Position numbers and translations under genes: made by a program
Notes under the pieces: model-generated
Told to the model about the DNA's origin: nothing
The model's input: the letters and a program-made list of their open reading frames with translations, nothing else
The model's database searches: none
Shown: positions 45,070 through 55,100 of the stretch, piece after piece
Numbering within the stretch: position 1 is the stretch's first letter
Layout of the letters: each line of letters starts with the position of its first letter
NCBI GenBank assembly: GCA_937887565.1
Contig: CALABS010000012.1
Span: 1-64,000, forward strand
Origin: an uncultured Rhodospirillaceae bacterium
GTDB lineage: Bacteria > Pseudomonadota > Alphaproteobacteria > Rhodospirillales > Magnetospirillaceae
Direction of reading: 5' to 3'
Length of the DNA stretch: 64,000 bases

Positions 45070-46341
45070 ATGCCCAAGGCGCGCGCATATGGCGCGGACG
45101 CCACCCTCAAGGCGTGCCGGGAGGCAAGCTACGGGGTCGCGCCGCTCACCGGCTATCAGAGCCTCGACTTCAAATCGACCGATCTCTCTTCGGCCCAGCC
45201 GCTCGGGGACGACCCGCTGCTCGGACGCGGGCGCAATGCGCAGGATCCTTATCGCGGCCTCATCACCGACGAGGGCCAGCTCGACATCCCGCTCGACCTG
45301 CGTGGAACGGGCTTCTGGCTGACGGGCCTGTTCGGAGACCCGGTGACCACGCCCACGAACGCCAGCGGCTCGATCGTCTTCGCCGTCAATCCCACGGCGG
45401 GCGACACGGTCACCTTGAACGGTACGGTCTGGACGTTCGTCTCCGGTACTGCCGGCGCACAGGAGACTCAAATCCAGGGAACGGCCACGCAGACCGTCGA
45501 TCAGCTGGTCAGCGACCTCAACGCATCGGCCGATCCCGAAATCGCCAAATGCACCTATTCGCGGCCGACGAGCACACAGACCCTCGTCATCGCATTCGAT
45601 GTCGTCGGACCGACCGGGAACGCCTTCACGATCTCCGCCTCTGCCGCGGCAGCTTCGGCGGCGACCCTGACCGGCGGCGGCTATGCCCATGTCTGGGAGA
45701 GCGGCGCCGACGATATCCCGAGCTACACGATCGAGGTCGGCCATCCGAAGCTCACAACGCCGGTGTTCTTCCGTCACCTCGGCACGGTGATGGAGAGCCT
45801 GAACTTCGAGATGGGCCAGGAGGGACCGGCAAACGCCCGTCTCCAGCTCGTGGCCCAAGGCGAGGAACGCTTCTCGGCGACGGTCGACGCCAATCCGACG
45901 GCCTACGCGCTCCGCCGCTTCAGCCAGGGGCGCGGCTTCATCCGACGCGGCGGTGCGGCGCTCGCCGGCGTCACTGGCGGCAGTCTGACCTTCTCCAACA
46001 ATCTCGAACGCGTCCGGGTCATCCGCGAGGACGGCAAGATCGAGGCGGCCGATCCCACCTTCGCCTCGGCGGAAGGGTCGATGTCGGTGCGCTTCGACGG
46101 TGCGACGCTGGTGGCCGAAGCCGCCGATGGCGATCCCGTCGCTCTGGAATACGGGTTCACCTTCCCGGAAGGCTACGCGCTGCGGTTCGAGCTGCCGCGC
46201 GTCTTCCTGCCAAAACCCAAATACGCCGTCTCCGGCCCCGGCGGGGTCGAGGCGAGCTTCGACTGGCGCGCCGCCTACGATGACAGCGAAGGCACAATGC
46301 TGCGCGCCCACCTCCTGAACGATGTCACAAGCTACACCTGA
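45070..46341 (+). CDS. phage tail tube protein
   Basis: 423 residues. The tube domain is split: N-terminal about 1-100 (DATLKACREASYGVAPLTGY, GQLDIPLDLRGTGFWLTGLF) and about 215 onward (YTIEVGHPKLTTPVFFRHLG, MGQEGPANARLQLVAQGEE). Between them is a strand-rich insert of about 100 residues (TVTLNGTVWTFVSGTAG, SADPEIAKCTYSRPTSTQT) that probably projects from the tube. It is longer than minimal tube proteins for that reason. Confidence 0.85.
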   Translation: MPKARAYGADATLKACREASYGVAPLTGYQSLDFKSTDLSSAQPLGDDPLLGRGRNAQDPYRGLITDEGQLDIPLDLRGTGFWLTGLFGDPVTTPTNASGSIVFAVNPTAGDTVTLNGTVWTFVSGTAGAQETQIQGTATQTVDQLVSDLNASADPEIAKCTYSRPTSTQTLVIAFDVVGPTGNAFTISASAAAASAATLTGGGYAHVWESGADDIPSYTIEVGHPKLTTPVFFRHLGTVMESLNFEMGQEGPANARLQLVAQGEERFSATVDANPTAYALRRFSQGRGFIRRGGAALAGVTGGSLTFSNNLERVRVIREDGKIEAADPTFASAEGSMSVRFDGATLVAEAADGDPVALEYGFTFPEGYALRFELPRVFLPKPKYAVSGPGGVEASFDWRAAYDDSEGTMLRAHLLNDVTSYT

Positions 46342-46351
46342 GGCCATTCCC

Positions 46352-46789
46352 ATGATCCGCCTGAACCTGTCGCGCGAGCCGAGCTGGCTCGACCTCGGAC
46401 ATGACGTGCGCGTGCGCGTCGCTCCCCTGACGACCTCGCTCATGGCCGCCGCCCGCAGTGATCCGGCGGTGGCTGCCTTGCCCGAAGGCGCGTCGAACGA
46501 GACCATCGCGGTCACCATGGCCAAGGCCCTGGCACGGCTGGTCGTGCTGGAGTGGGAAGGGGTGGGCGACGCCGAAGGCAATCCGGTGCCCATCACACCG
46601 GAAGGCATCGACGCGCTGCTGGACATCCTGCCGATCTTCGAGGCCTTCCAGCTCCGCTACGTGTCCAAGGGCCTGTTGCTGGAAGCGGAAAAAAACGGCT
46701 CCGCGCCCTCGCCGAATGGCACTTCAGCGGGGGCGACCAGTATTGCCGATCCTGCCGCGGCATTTGCGGCGAATGTCCCGCCGTCCTGA
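46352..46789 (+). CDS. tail assembly chaperone, short form (G-like)
   Basis: 145 residues. The N-terminal domain (MIRLNLSREPSWLDLGHDVR, VAPLTTSLMAAARSDPAVAA) and a helical region (LPIFEAFQLRYVSKGLLLEA) match chaperones that coat the tape measure before tube assembly. After a slippery run at 46690-46696 the zero frame continues only as a low-complexity Ala/Ser tail. The ATG at 46352 is preferred to an upstream start inside the tube gene. Confidence 0.82.
   Translation: MIRLNLSREPSWLDLGHDVRVRVAPLTTSLMAAARSDPAVAALPEGASNETIAVTMAKALARLVVLEWEGVGDAEGNPVPITPEGIDALLDILPIFEAFQLRYVSKGLLLEAEKNGSAPSPNGTSAGATSIADPAAAFAANVPPS
46690..46696 (+). other. A AAA AAC slippery site for -1 frameshifting
   Basis: The zero frame reads GAA AAA AAC here, which is the canonical X XXY YYZ arrangement. 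A one-base slip back joins the chaperone to the frame that runs to 47019. It lies about four-fifths of the way through the short-form gene, as in the lambda G/GT region. Confidence 0.85.
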
Positions 46790-47019
46790 ACCGTCCGCAG
46801 ACGATCGAAGGCTGGCAGGTCTGGGATCTCGCGAAACGGCTCACGGGGCAGCTGCGCGCCGTCCCCGGTGCGATCCTCGGCCTCGACATGACGGCTGCTC
46901 TCGCCTGCGCGCACGCGCTTGGAGTGGACACGCTGGTCTGCGCGGAACTGCTGCCCGAGGTGGAGGGCATGATGGTGCGCGGACTGAACGCGCAAATCAG
47001 GACTGATCAAGATGGCTGA
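46696..47019 (+). CDS. T-like extension of the tail chaperone, reached by -1 frameshift
   Basis: 107 residues in the -1 frame after the slippery run, giving a GT-like fusion of about 222 residues. It begins RLRALAEWHFSGGDQYCRSC, and four cysteines (CRSCRGICGEC) could hold zinc. A well-behaved helical part follows (TIEGWQVWDLAKRLTGQLRA, DMTAALACAHALGVDTLVC). It overlaps the tape measure start. Independent initiation from an internal codon is the alternative, but no good ATG with a ribosome site is seen early in the frame. Confidence 0.75.
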   Translation, partial: RLRALAEWHFSGGDQYCRSCRGICGECPAVLNRPQTIEGWQVWDLAKRLTGQLRAVPGAILGLDMTAALACAHALGVDTLVCAELLPEVEGMMVRGLNAQIRTDQDG

Positions 47020-49513
47020 GAAACGCGTCTCCGTTCGCCTTGCCGTGGTCGGAGGGCGCGAGGTCCGTGCCGAGTTGCAGGGCATCGGCGACGCAGGGGA
47101 GCAAGGCTTCCGTCGGCTATCGCGGGAGATGGACGCCGCGAACAGCCGTGTCGCGGCATTCTATCGGCGCGTGCAGATCGCGGCTGCCGCCACAGCGACC
47201 GCCTTCGCCGCGGGCGCTGCGGCCATGATCCGCTCCGGCCTTCAGGTCGTCGACGCACAGGCCAAGCTCGCCCAATCGCTCGGGACGACCGTCGAGAGCA
47301 TTCAGGTTCTCGAACGAGCCGGCGAATTGGCCGGCGTGTCGATGTCCGGCATCGAGCAGGCGACCAAGGACCTCACCCGCCGCCTCAGCCAGGCGGCCGC
47401 CGGGACCGGTCCTGCCGTCGCGGCGCTCGAACGGCTCGGGCTCTCGGCCTCGGCCTTGCTGGCCCTGCCGCTGGATGAGCGTGTCGGTCGTATCAATCAG
47501 GCGATTGAAGACTTCGTGCCCGCGGCTGAGCGTGCAGCGGTCGCCGGGCAGCTGTTCGGGGAGGAAGGCAGCATCGCCATCTCCCGGATCGACACGGCGA
47601 CCCTCCGGCAGGCGACACAGGACGTTCGCGATTTCGGCGTGGTTGTGTCCGAACAGGACGCTGATCAGATCGAGCGAACGAACGATGCGATCTCACGCCT
47701 CGGTCTGATCTGGCGCGGGCTGTCGAACCAGCTCGCCGTTGCCGCCGCCCCGGCCCTTGAAGCCGTCGCTGACGCGCTGGCGGCGATCTCGCGCACGACG
47801 GGTCCGCTTGGTCAGGCGATCCGGCTCCTGTTCGACAACATCGGTCGGCTCGCCTCGATCTCTGCTGCCTTCGCCGCCTTCATCGCCGGGCGCTGGGTCG
47901 CCGGCATGGTTGTGGCCGCCGCCTCGGTGCGCGGCCTCGCCACCGCGCTGGTCTTTCTGCGCGGCGCGTTGATCCGAACCGGGATCGGCGCGCTCGTCGT
48001 TGCGGCGGGCGAACTGATCTACCAGTTCAGTCGCCTGGTGCAGGCGACCGGCGGCTTCGGCGCTGCGCTCGGCCTGCTGGGTGACGTGGCAGCCGAGGTC
48101 TGGGACAGGATCGGTCTGCTGGCCGGCGTCCTGAAAGCGCGCATCGACGCCGCCTGGAGCGGCATTCAAGCGAGCATCGCCGACGCGCTGCAGGCGTCGC
48201 TCGAGGCCGTCGTCGCCTTCGGCAATCGCACCATCGGGACGTTTCAGGGCGCTTTCGATGCAATGGTCGTCATCTGGGGCAACCTGCCTCGGGCCATCGG
48301 CGATCTTACGATCCAGGCGGCGAACTTGGCTGTAGCCGGTCTCGAGTCGATGCTGAACGGCGCGGTCGACGGCATCAACGCGCTCCTCGAAGGCGTCAAT
48401 GCGGGTCTGGCGGCGATCGGCATCGAGCGGGCCATCGAACTGGTGCCGGACGTCGATCTCGGCCGGATCGAGAACGAGTTTGTGGGCGCCGCGAGCCGGG
48501 CTGGCAACGCAGCGCGTGACGCCTTCGCCGCCGCGTTTGAGACGGACACCTTCGCGGCACCGGATTTCGGTCTGTCGGCTTTCGCCGAGGATGCGCGCGC
48601 TGCCGCCGACAGTGCGCGAGAGACGGCGACGGCGCTGGGAGAGCTGGCAGGCGCGCCCCTCGCGTCCATCACCGCGCTCCGGGAGGCCATGGCGGGCGCG
48701 AACACCGAGATCGACAATGCGGCCGGCGCGACGGAGCGTCTCGATGAAGCCTTCGCAGCCATTGCTGGTACCGGGGGCGGCACCGGAGGCGATGCCGCAG
48801 GAGATGGAAAAGCCTCGGCCGGCTCCGCCGCACGCGCCGCGGAGGCAAGCCGGGCCGCCGGGGAGGCAGCCGCTTCGGCGGCCACACAGGCAGCAACCGG
48901 CTGGGCGGCGGTTCGCGAGGAGCTATCCCGTTACGCCAGCGAGGCGATGGACTGGGGCAAGGGTCTCGGCAGCGCTCTCACCAGCGCCTTTCGCAGCGCC
49001 GAGGACGCCATCGCCAACTTCGTGACCGGCGGCAAGATCGACTTCAAGGCGCTCGCCGACAGCATCCTCGCCGACATCACCCGCATCGCGGTTCGTTCCG
49101 CGATCCTCGGGCCTCTAGCCAATGCACTTGGCGGAGGCAGCGGCGGACTGCTCGGCGGCTTGTTCGGCGGCGGAGGCGGGCTGTTTGCCGGCATCTTCCA
49201 TCAAGGCGGCGTCGCCGGGGGGCCCGCTCAGCAGCGGCTCGTCCCGGCATTCGCTTTTGCGGGTGCGCCGCGCTTCCACGACGGCGGTCTCGCGGGGCTT
49301 CGTGCCGACGAGGTGCCCGCGATCCTGCAGCGCGGTGAGATGGTGCTGTCACGGGCTCAGCTCGCCGCGATCGGCGCCGCACGCGAAACCCGGTCACCGG
49401 TCAACGTGGTGATGAACATCTCCACCCCGGACGCGGGCAGCTTTCGCTACGCCCAAGGGCAGATCGCCGCCGACGCCGCCCGCGCCATGGAGCGGGCGCG
49501 GCGTAATCTCTGA
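47012..49513 (+). CDS. phage tail tape measure protein
   Basis: 833 residues. The N-terminus (RVSVRLAVVGGREVRAELQG, AQAKLAQSLGTTVESIQVLE) and the helical body are typical. Two or three hydrophobic stretches (AATATAFAAGAAAMI, IGALVVAAGELIYQF) could cross the host membrane, and the C-terminus is glycine-rich (GGGSGGLLGGLFGGGGGLFA). It sets tail length and should enter the cell with the DNA. Its start overlaps the T-like frame. Confidence 0.93.
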   Translation: MAEKRVSVRLAVVGGREVRAELQGIGDAGEQGFRRLSREMDAANSRVAAFYRRVQIAAAATATAFAAGAAAMIRSGLQVVDAQAKLAQSLGTTVESIQVLERAGELAGVSMSGIEQATKDLTRRLSQAAAGTGPAVAALERLGLSASALLALPLDERVGRINQAIEDFVPAAERAAVAGQLFGEEGSIAISRIDTATLRQATQDVRDFGVVVSEQDADQIERTNDAISRLGLIWRGLSNQLAVAAAPALEAVADALAAISRTTGPLGQAIRLLFDNIGRLASISAAFAAFIAGRWVAGMVVAAASVRGLATALVFLRGALIRTGIGALVVAAGELIYQFSRLVQATGGFGAALGLLGDVAAEVWDRIGLLAGVLKARIDAAWSGIQASIADALQASLEAVVAFGNRTIGTFQGAFDAMVVIWGNLPRAIGDLTIQAANLAVAGLESMLNGAVDGINALLEGVNAGLAAIGIERAIELVPDVDLGRIENEFVGAASRAGNAARDAFAAAFETDTFAAPDFGLSAFAEDARAAADSARETATALGELAGAPLASITALREAMAGANTEIDNAAGATERLDEAFAAIAGTGGGTGGDAAGDGKASAGSAARAAEASRAAGEAAASAATQAATGWAAVREELSRYASEAMDWGKGLGSALTSAFRSAEDAIANFVTGGKIDFKALADSILADITRIAVRSAILGPLANALGGGSGGLLGGLFGGGGGLFAGIFHQGGVAGGPAQQRLVPAFAFAGAPRFHDGGLAGLRADEVPAILQRGEMVLSRAQLAAIGAARETRSPVNVVMNISTPDAGSFRYAQGQIAADAARAMERARRNL

Positions 49514-49524
49514 CGGATCGACAG

Positions 49525-50127
49525 ATGAGCGGCTTTCACGAAGTTCAGTTCCCGCCGGACATCTCCTACGGGGCGTCCGGCGGCCCCGGCTACTCGACCA
49601 CCGTGGTGACGACGGTTTCGGGACACGAGCGGCGCAACGCCAACTGGGCCGCCGCGCGGGGCAAATGGAACGTGGCGCACGGCCTGAAGAAACGCGATCA
49701 GGTGGCGGCCCTCATCGCCTTCTTTCGCGCGCGGCGCGGACGCGCCTACGGCTTCCGCTTCAAGGACTGGACCGACTACCAGGCGCTGGCCCAGCTGATC
49801 GGGCAAGGCGACGGCGCGACCAAGACGTTCCAGCTCGTGAAGACCTACGCGAGCGGTGGCGAGGTCGAAACCCGGGTCATCACCAAGCCCGTTCCCGGAA
49901 CGGTGAAGATCTACCGCGACGGCGTCGAGGCGTTCTCGGGCTGGAGCGTCAACACGGCGACCGGCCTCGTGACCTTCACCGTCGCCCCCGTATCCGGCGT
50001 CCAGGTGACGGCGGACTTCGAGTTCGACGTGCCCGTCCGCTTCGACAGCGATCAGATGGACCTCACGATCGAAACCTATCAGCTCGGCAGTTGGGGCCAG
50101 ATCCCGGTGCTGGAGATCAGACCATGA
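49525..50127 (+). CDS. DUF2460 / TIGR02217 baseplate protein
   Basis: 200 residues. SGFHEVQFPPDISYGASGGP, TTVVTTVSGHERRNANWAAA and the FFRARRGRAYGFRFKDWTDY block are signatures of this family, the same as gene 12 of the Rhodobacter gene transfer agent. It forms part of the distal tail. Its stop overlaps the DUF2163 start. Confidence 0.93.
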   Translation: MSGFHEVQFPPDISYGASGGPGYSTTVVTTVSGHERRNANWAAARGKWNVAHGLKKRDQVAALIAFFRARRGRAYGFRFKDWTDYQALAQLIGQGDGATKTFQLVKTYASGGEVETRVITKPVPGTVKIYRDGVEAFSGWSVNTATGLVTFTVAPVSGVQVTADFEFDVPVRFDSDQMDLTIETYQLGSWGQIPVLEIRP

Positions 50128-51734
50128 AATCGACTTCGGCAGCCCTCGCGGCACACCTCGCCGGACCGGTTACGACGCTCGCCACCTGCTGGCGCATCTC
50201 GCGCGTTGACGGCAAGGAGTTCTTCTTCACCGACCACGACCGGGATCTGTCGTTCGAGGGCAACGTCTACAAGGCGAGTTCCGGCTATTCGCGCACGGCT
50301 ATCGCCAACGATGCGAGCCTGAGCGTCGACAATCTCGACGTCGAGGGCGTCTTCGACAGCGCGTCGATCACCGAGGAGGAGCTGCGCGCGGGTCTCTTCG
50401 ACCAGGCCGAGGTGCGGATCTTCCTCGTCAACTGGGCGGACCCCGCCATGGGCGCTCTTCGGATGCGCCGCGGCTGGTTCGGCGAGGTCGTGCTGACCGA
50501 ACAGGGCATTTTCCGGACCGAACTGCGCGGCATGACCCAAGCGCTGCAGCAACGCATCGGCGAGCTCTACAGCCCCGAATGTCGCGCCGATCTCGGAGAT
50601 CACCGCTGCAAGGTGCCGGTCAATCCGCCAGAAATCGCCCGGTCGACAGCGTACCTCGTCGGTGACGTGGTGCGCGTGCGTACGACCGGCACGCCGGTCA
50701 GATTCCCGCTGCCGGTCGTCAACGGCAGCTTCGAGGCGGATGGCGCCGGCGACGGCTCCAGCTTCACGCCCACCGGATGGACGAAGGTGTCCGGCGACTG
50801 GGACGTGCATGACGCCGGCAATGGCAGCCTGACGCCCGCGGCTGGCAGCTTCTACCTGGAAGGCGGAAGCTCGGCATCGGGGGAGCTGACCCAATCCATC
50901 GACCTAGTCGCATCGGGTCTGGATCCACTGCAGATCGACGGAGACGCCTACCGGCTGGACGCAGCAGTGAGCCGGGCGAATTCGTTCCCGGACGACTTGG
51001 GGCGAGTCGTCGTCGAAGCTCTGGACGGCTCGTCGAACCTGCTCTCACCCCTTCTCGACACGGACTTCGAGGTAATCCTGCCCGAAGACAGCTGGGTTCA
51101 GCGGGGCATCTCGATGGCCCAGCTGCCGGTGGGAACCAGATTTCTCCGCTTCCGGCTCCTGCACCAGCTCGCGGCCGGCAGCCAGTCGAACGCGGCCTTC
51201 GACGCCGTCGTGGCGACGATCACGGACACGACGGCATCAGTACCGACTTCCGCGGATTTCGAGAACCGCATCTATCGGTGCGTGACCGCCGGAACGACCG
51301 CGTCCGAGCCACCGAGTTTTGACACCAATGTCGGCGCGCAAACCGCCGATGGTGGCGCGGTTTTCGAGGCCGAGGAAGCATGGAGCCGGTCGGGCATCGT
51401 GACGGCAGTCACCGACCGGGCCGTCTTCAACGCCACGCTCAATGAACCGCGAGCGGCCGACGGTTGGTTTGCTGGCGGCGTGCTGACCTGGGAGACCGGC
51501 GCCAATGCCGGTCGCTCCATCGAGGTCAAGGGCTGGACCCAAGGCAGCGGACGGATCGAGCTGTTCCTGCCGATGGGATACGCGATCGAGCCCGGCGACG
51601 CCTTCCGCGTTCACCCCGGTTGCGACAAGCGGCTCGACACCTGCATCGACCGCTTCGCCAACGTCCTGAACTTTCGAGGTGAACCTTACGTGCCGGGCCA
51701 GGACGCCATGATGAGTTATCCCGATGCACGCTGA
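50124..51734 (+). CDS. DUF2163 / TIGR02218 hub protein with a jelly-roll-like insert
   Basis: 536 residues, against about 290 for the family. The family N-terminal part is about 1-170 (CWRISRVDGKEFFFTDHDRD, SPECRADLGDHRCKV) and the C-terminal part about 420-536 (ADGWFAGGVLTWETGANAGR, GCDKRLDTCIDRFANVLNFR). Between them an insert of about 250 residues resembles a galactose-binding jelly roll (VVNGSFEADGAGDGSSFTPT, GWTKVSGDWDVHDAG, LTQSIDLVASGL). A short module, FENRIYRCVTAGTTASEPPS, follows. The insert may recognise surface sugars. The matching GTA gene is g13. Confidence 0.88.
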   Translation: MKSTSAALAAHLAGPVTTLATCWRISRVDGKEFFFTDHDRDLSFEGNVYKASSGYSRTAIANDASLSVDNLDVEGVFDSASITEEELRAGLFDQAEVRIFLVNWADPAMGALRMRRGWFGEVVLTEQGIFRTELRGMTQALQQRIGELYSPECRADLGDHRCKVPVNPPEIARSTAYLVGDVVRVRTTGTPVRFPLPVVNGSFEADGAGDGSSFTPTGWTKVSGDWDVHDAGNGSLTPAAGSFYLEGGSSASGELTQSIDLVASGLDPLQIDGDAYRLDAAVSRANSFPDDLGRVVVEALDGSSNLLSPLLDTDFEVILPEDSWVQRGISMAQLPVGTRFLRFRLLHQLAAGSQSNAAFDAVVATITDTTASVPTSADFENRIYRCVTAGTTASEPPSFDTNVGAQTADGGAVFEAEEAWSRSGIVTAVTDRAVFNATLNEPRAADGWFAGGVLTWETGANAGRSIEVKGWTQGSGRIELFLPMGYAIEPGDAFRVHPGCDKRLDTCIDRFANVLNFRGEPYVPGQDAMMSYPDAR

Positions 51735-52188
51735 CCGCCCACCATCACCGACCGCCACCGCGATCGGGGATCTGGCCGATGCGATCGTCGCCGAAGCCCG
51801 AACATGGCTGGGTGTTCCCTGGCGGCACCAGGGGCGAAGCCGCGCCGGTGTTGATTGCGCGGGGCTCGTGGTCCTTGTCGCGCGGGCGCTCGAACTCGCC
51901 GACCACGACAGCACGGCCTATGGGCGCCGCGCGAAGGGACAGGGCTTCGTCGAGCACTTTCGCGGGCACATGGACGGTGTCGCCGTCACGCAAGCGCGGC
52001 CCGGCGACGTTCTCGTCTTCGCTGATCAGGCTTATCCCTGCCATTGCGGCTTTCTGACGGAACGGCTCGGACGGCCGCATCTCCTGCACGCGCACGCCAC
52101 GCGCAGGCAGGTGATCGAGGAATCCTATGCCGGCGAATGGCCGGCCAAGATCAAGTTCGCATTTCGCTTTCGCTCTCCCGGACCCTGA
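51724..52188 (+). CDS. NlpC/P60 family tail peptidase
   Basis: 154 residues. The catalytic Cys is in SRAGVDCAGLVVL and the His in HCGFLTE, the usual NlpC/P60 pair. As in GTA gene 14, this tail-tip enzyme opens peptidoglycan for DNA entry. It overlaps the DUF2163 stop by 11 bases. Confidence 0.9.
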   Translation: MHADRPPSPTATAIGDLADAIVAEARTWLGVPWRHQGRSRAGVDCAGLVVLVARALELADHDSTAYGRRAKGQGFVEHFRGHMDGVAVTQARPGDVLVFADQAYPCHCGFLTERLGRPHLLHAHATRRQVIEESYAGEWPAKIKFAFRFRSPGP

Positions 52189-52194
52189 CCTGCC

Positions 52195-55100
52195 ATGGCC
52201 ATTCTCGTCGCAGTGGGCGGAGCCGCGCTCGGCTCCGCAGTCGGCCTCGGCTGGCAAGCCGGCTGGCTCGTCGGCTCGGTGGTCGGCAGCCTCTTGTTCC
52301 CGGCCAAGGGGCAGAATGTCACCACCGAAGGCCCCCGACTCGGTGACCTGACCGTTTCCTCGTCCGCCTATGGCGCATCGATCGCCATCGGCTACGGCAC
52401 CTTGCGCATGGCCGGCAACATGATCTGGTCCTCCGGCATCCGTGAGCAGCAGAACGTCACCCGGACCCGCTCGGGCGGCAAGGGCGGCGGCGGAGCCACC
52501 CAGACCTCGGTCACGTATTCCTACTTCGCGTCCTTCGCGCTCAGCTTCGGCGAGGGGCCGGCCGCGGACGTGCTTCGGATCTGGGCGGACGGCAAACTCA
52601 TCTACGACAAGACCGGCGCGAGCCCCGACGTCGCCAAACCGGATCTCAAGTTCCGTTTCCATTCCGGGGCGGAGGATCAGCTGGCCGATCCGCTGATCGA
52701 AACGCACGTCGGCGCGGGCCGTGCACCCGCCCATCGGGGTCTTGCCACCATCGTCTTCGAAGATCTGGCGCTCGCGGACTTTGGCAACCGCATCCCGAAC
52801 ATCACGGCCGAGATCACCTACCAGCGGGCGGCTCAGCAGCCCTACCAACTGCTCGATTTCATCACGACGGGCGAAGGCGGATATTTCGGCACCTACCAGA
52901 TCGACGATCTGGCCGTCGATTGGCGCCGCGGATACGGCTACTTCCTGGACAGCGACGTCAACGCCGCCGAGGCCGGGATCCGCCGCTTCAGCCTGCGGAC
53001 CATGAAAGAAGACCGCCAGGCGCGGATGACGGACATCACGGCCGTCGCGCCGAACAACTTCCCGAGCACGCTGTTCTGCGGCGAGGACGGCCACCTCTAT
53101 GTCGTGACCGGATCGAGCAACTCACGCCCGATCCTGCGCATCGAACCGAACGCCCTGAAGGAGGTCGGTCGCTTCGGCTCCACCAGCAACGGCCTGACCA
53201 ACTCGACCCTGCGGTTCGTCGCCACGACGTGGATGGGGATGCTTTCAGCCTACGGCCCCTCTGGCCGCGTCGACTTCGTTCTCACCGGATCGCTCTTCGA
53301 CGATGTCGGACTCATCCGTGCCGACACCATGGGCTATGTCTGGGGCGCCGGGCAGAGCGTCACCGAGCCTCGCGTTCGGGGCGTCATTGGTGGTGAGGTC
53401 GGCGAAGGCTTCGGGGATGGCTGGATCCTCGGCAGCGGGACGAGCACGAACCATGGAAGCCTCGGCCTCTATCGCCTGCGGGTCTCCGCGCTGGCAGGGT
53501 ACGACGGCCTCACCGGCCAATCCCTCGGTGTCACCTTCGAGAAGGTCGCCACCTTCTCGCCATCGGACGTCGAGAGCGGCGCCACCGGCTTCTACGGCAG
53601 CGCGGGCGGGCTCACCTACGACACGACCGACGACAGCGTCATCTTTCAGGCGCGCATCTCGAACGGGGGATCACCCGGCGCGATCTATACGCTGAAATGG
53701 CGCAGCGACACCGGCATCGTCTGGAAGACGGTCGTTCCGATCCAGATCAACTACGAAGGACCCTACTTCGGTCAGAGCCGGTTGCGCGGGCAGCGTTGGA
53801 CGCTGATGCGGGGCACGCGCGTCATCCAGCTGGACACCGCCACGGGCGCTCTGGTCCTGAATGAGATTTGGCCGGGTGCGGTCAGCGAAGGCGGCGCTCA
53901 GGTTTACGATGCCGTCACCGACACGCATCTGGTCCGCGGCAGCCAGGGCTGGGCGAAGCTCTTCCTCAACCGCGGCGGCGGTGGTGGAGAGACGCTCTCC
54001 GGCCTCGTCTCCGACCTATGCGCCCGTGCCGGCCTTGGTCTGTCCGATATCGACGTCGCCGATCTCGGGGCGACGGTTCCCGGCTATGTCATCGGGCGGC
54101 AGACCACCGTGCGGGGCGCGATCGAGCCGCTGGCACAGGCCTATTTCTTCGACGCTGCGGAAAGCGACGATGCCCTGCGGTTCCGGACGCGGGGACGACC
54201 GCCCGCCGCGACCATCGACGCGGATCTTCTGCTGCCGCTGGATGAGCGGACCGGCGAAAGCTGGCGTGAGCGTCGCACGCAAGAGGTCGAGCTGCCGGAA
54301 CGCGTCAGCGTCGTCTACATGGATCGCGGCGCCGACTACCAGCAGGGCACGCAGAGCGAAAAACGCACCTCCCTGCCGCTGCCGACCATGCATTCGCGCA
54401 ACCAGGCCAGCGTAGAGCTGGCGCTTGCGCTGGACGCGACGACGGCCAAGCAGATCGCAGCCAAGACGCTCTTCAGCGCCTGGATCGAACGCAGCGCTTA
54501 CGAAGCAGAGCTGCCGGCCGACTGGCTGCGTCTCGATCCGACCGACGTCGTGGACGTGGTCTTTGCCTTGGGCTCGACCTTCCGGACCCGCATCACCCGC
54601 CTCGATGTCGGGGCCGATTTCTCGCTCGCTTTGAAAGGGGTTTCGGAGGCTGCCGCCACCTACGTCTCCAACGTGGCTGCCGATGGAGGCTCTGGCAATC
54701 CGGTCCAAATCGTCGGCAATCAGGCCGCGACGCGGCTGATCCTGCCGGACCTCCCGCTGCTGCGCGACACCGATGACACCGGAGGGTCAGGGTCGCGGAT
54801 CTACTACCTCATGGGCGGCTTCGGAGGCCCGGGCTGGCCCGGTGCATCTCTCTACCGAAGCGCCGACGGCACGGCGTGGGCACAGGTCGGGCGTTCCTTG
54901 AGCGAGGCGGCCTGGGGCGCCACGGCAAATGTCCTCGGCACACCGATATCCCCGTTCGCGACCGATGAGACGAATAGCCTGACGGTGTTCATGACTACCG
55001 GCGGCGAACGGCTGGAGAGCGTCACGCAGGACTCGATGCTCAGCGGCGCCAACGCGGCCCTCGTCCTCAAGGCCAACGGCGAGCCCGAGATCATCCAGTT

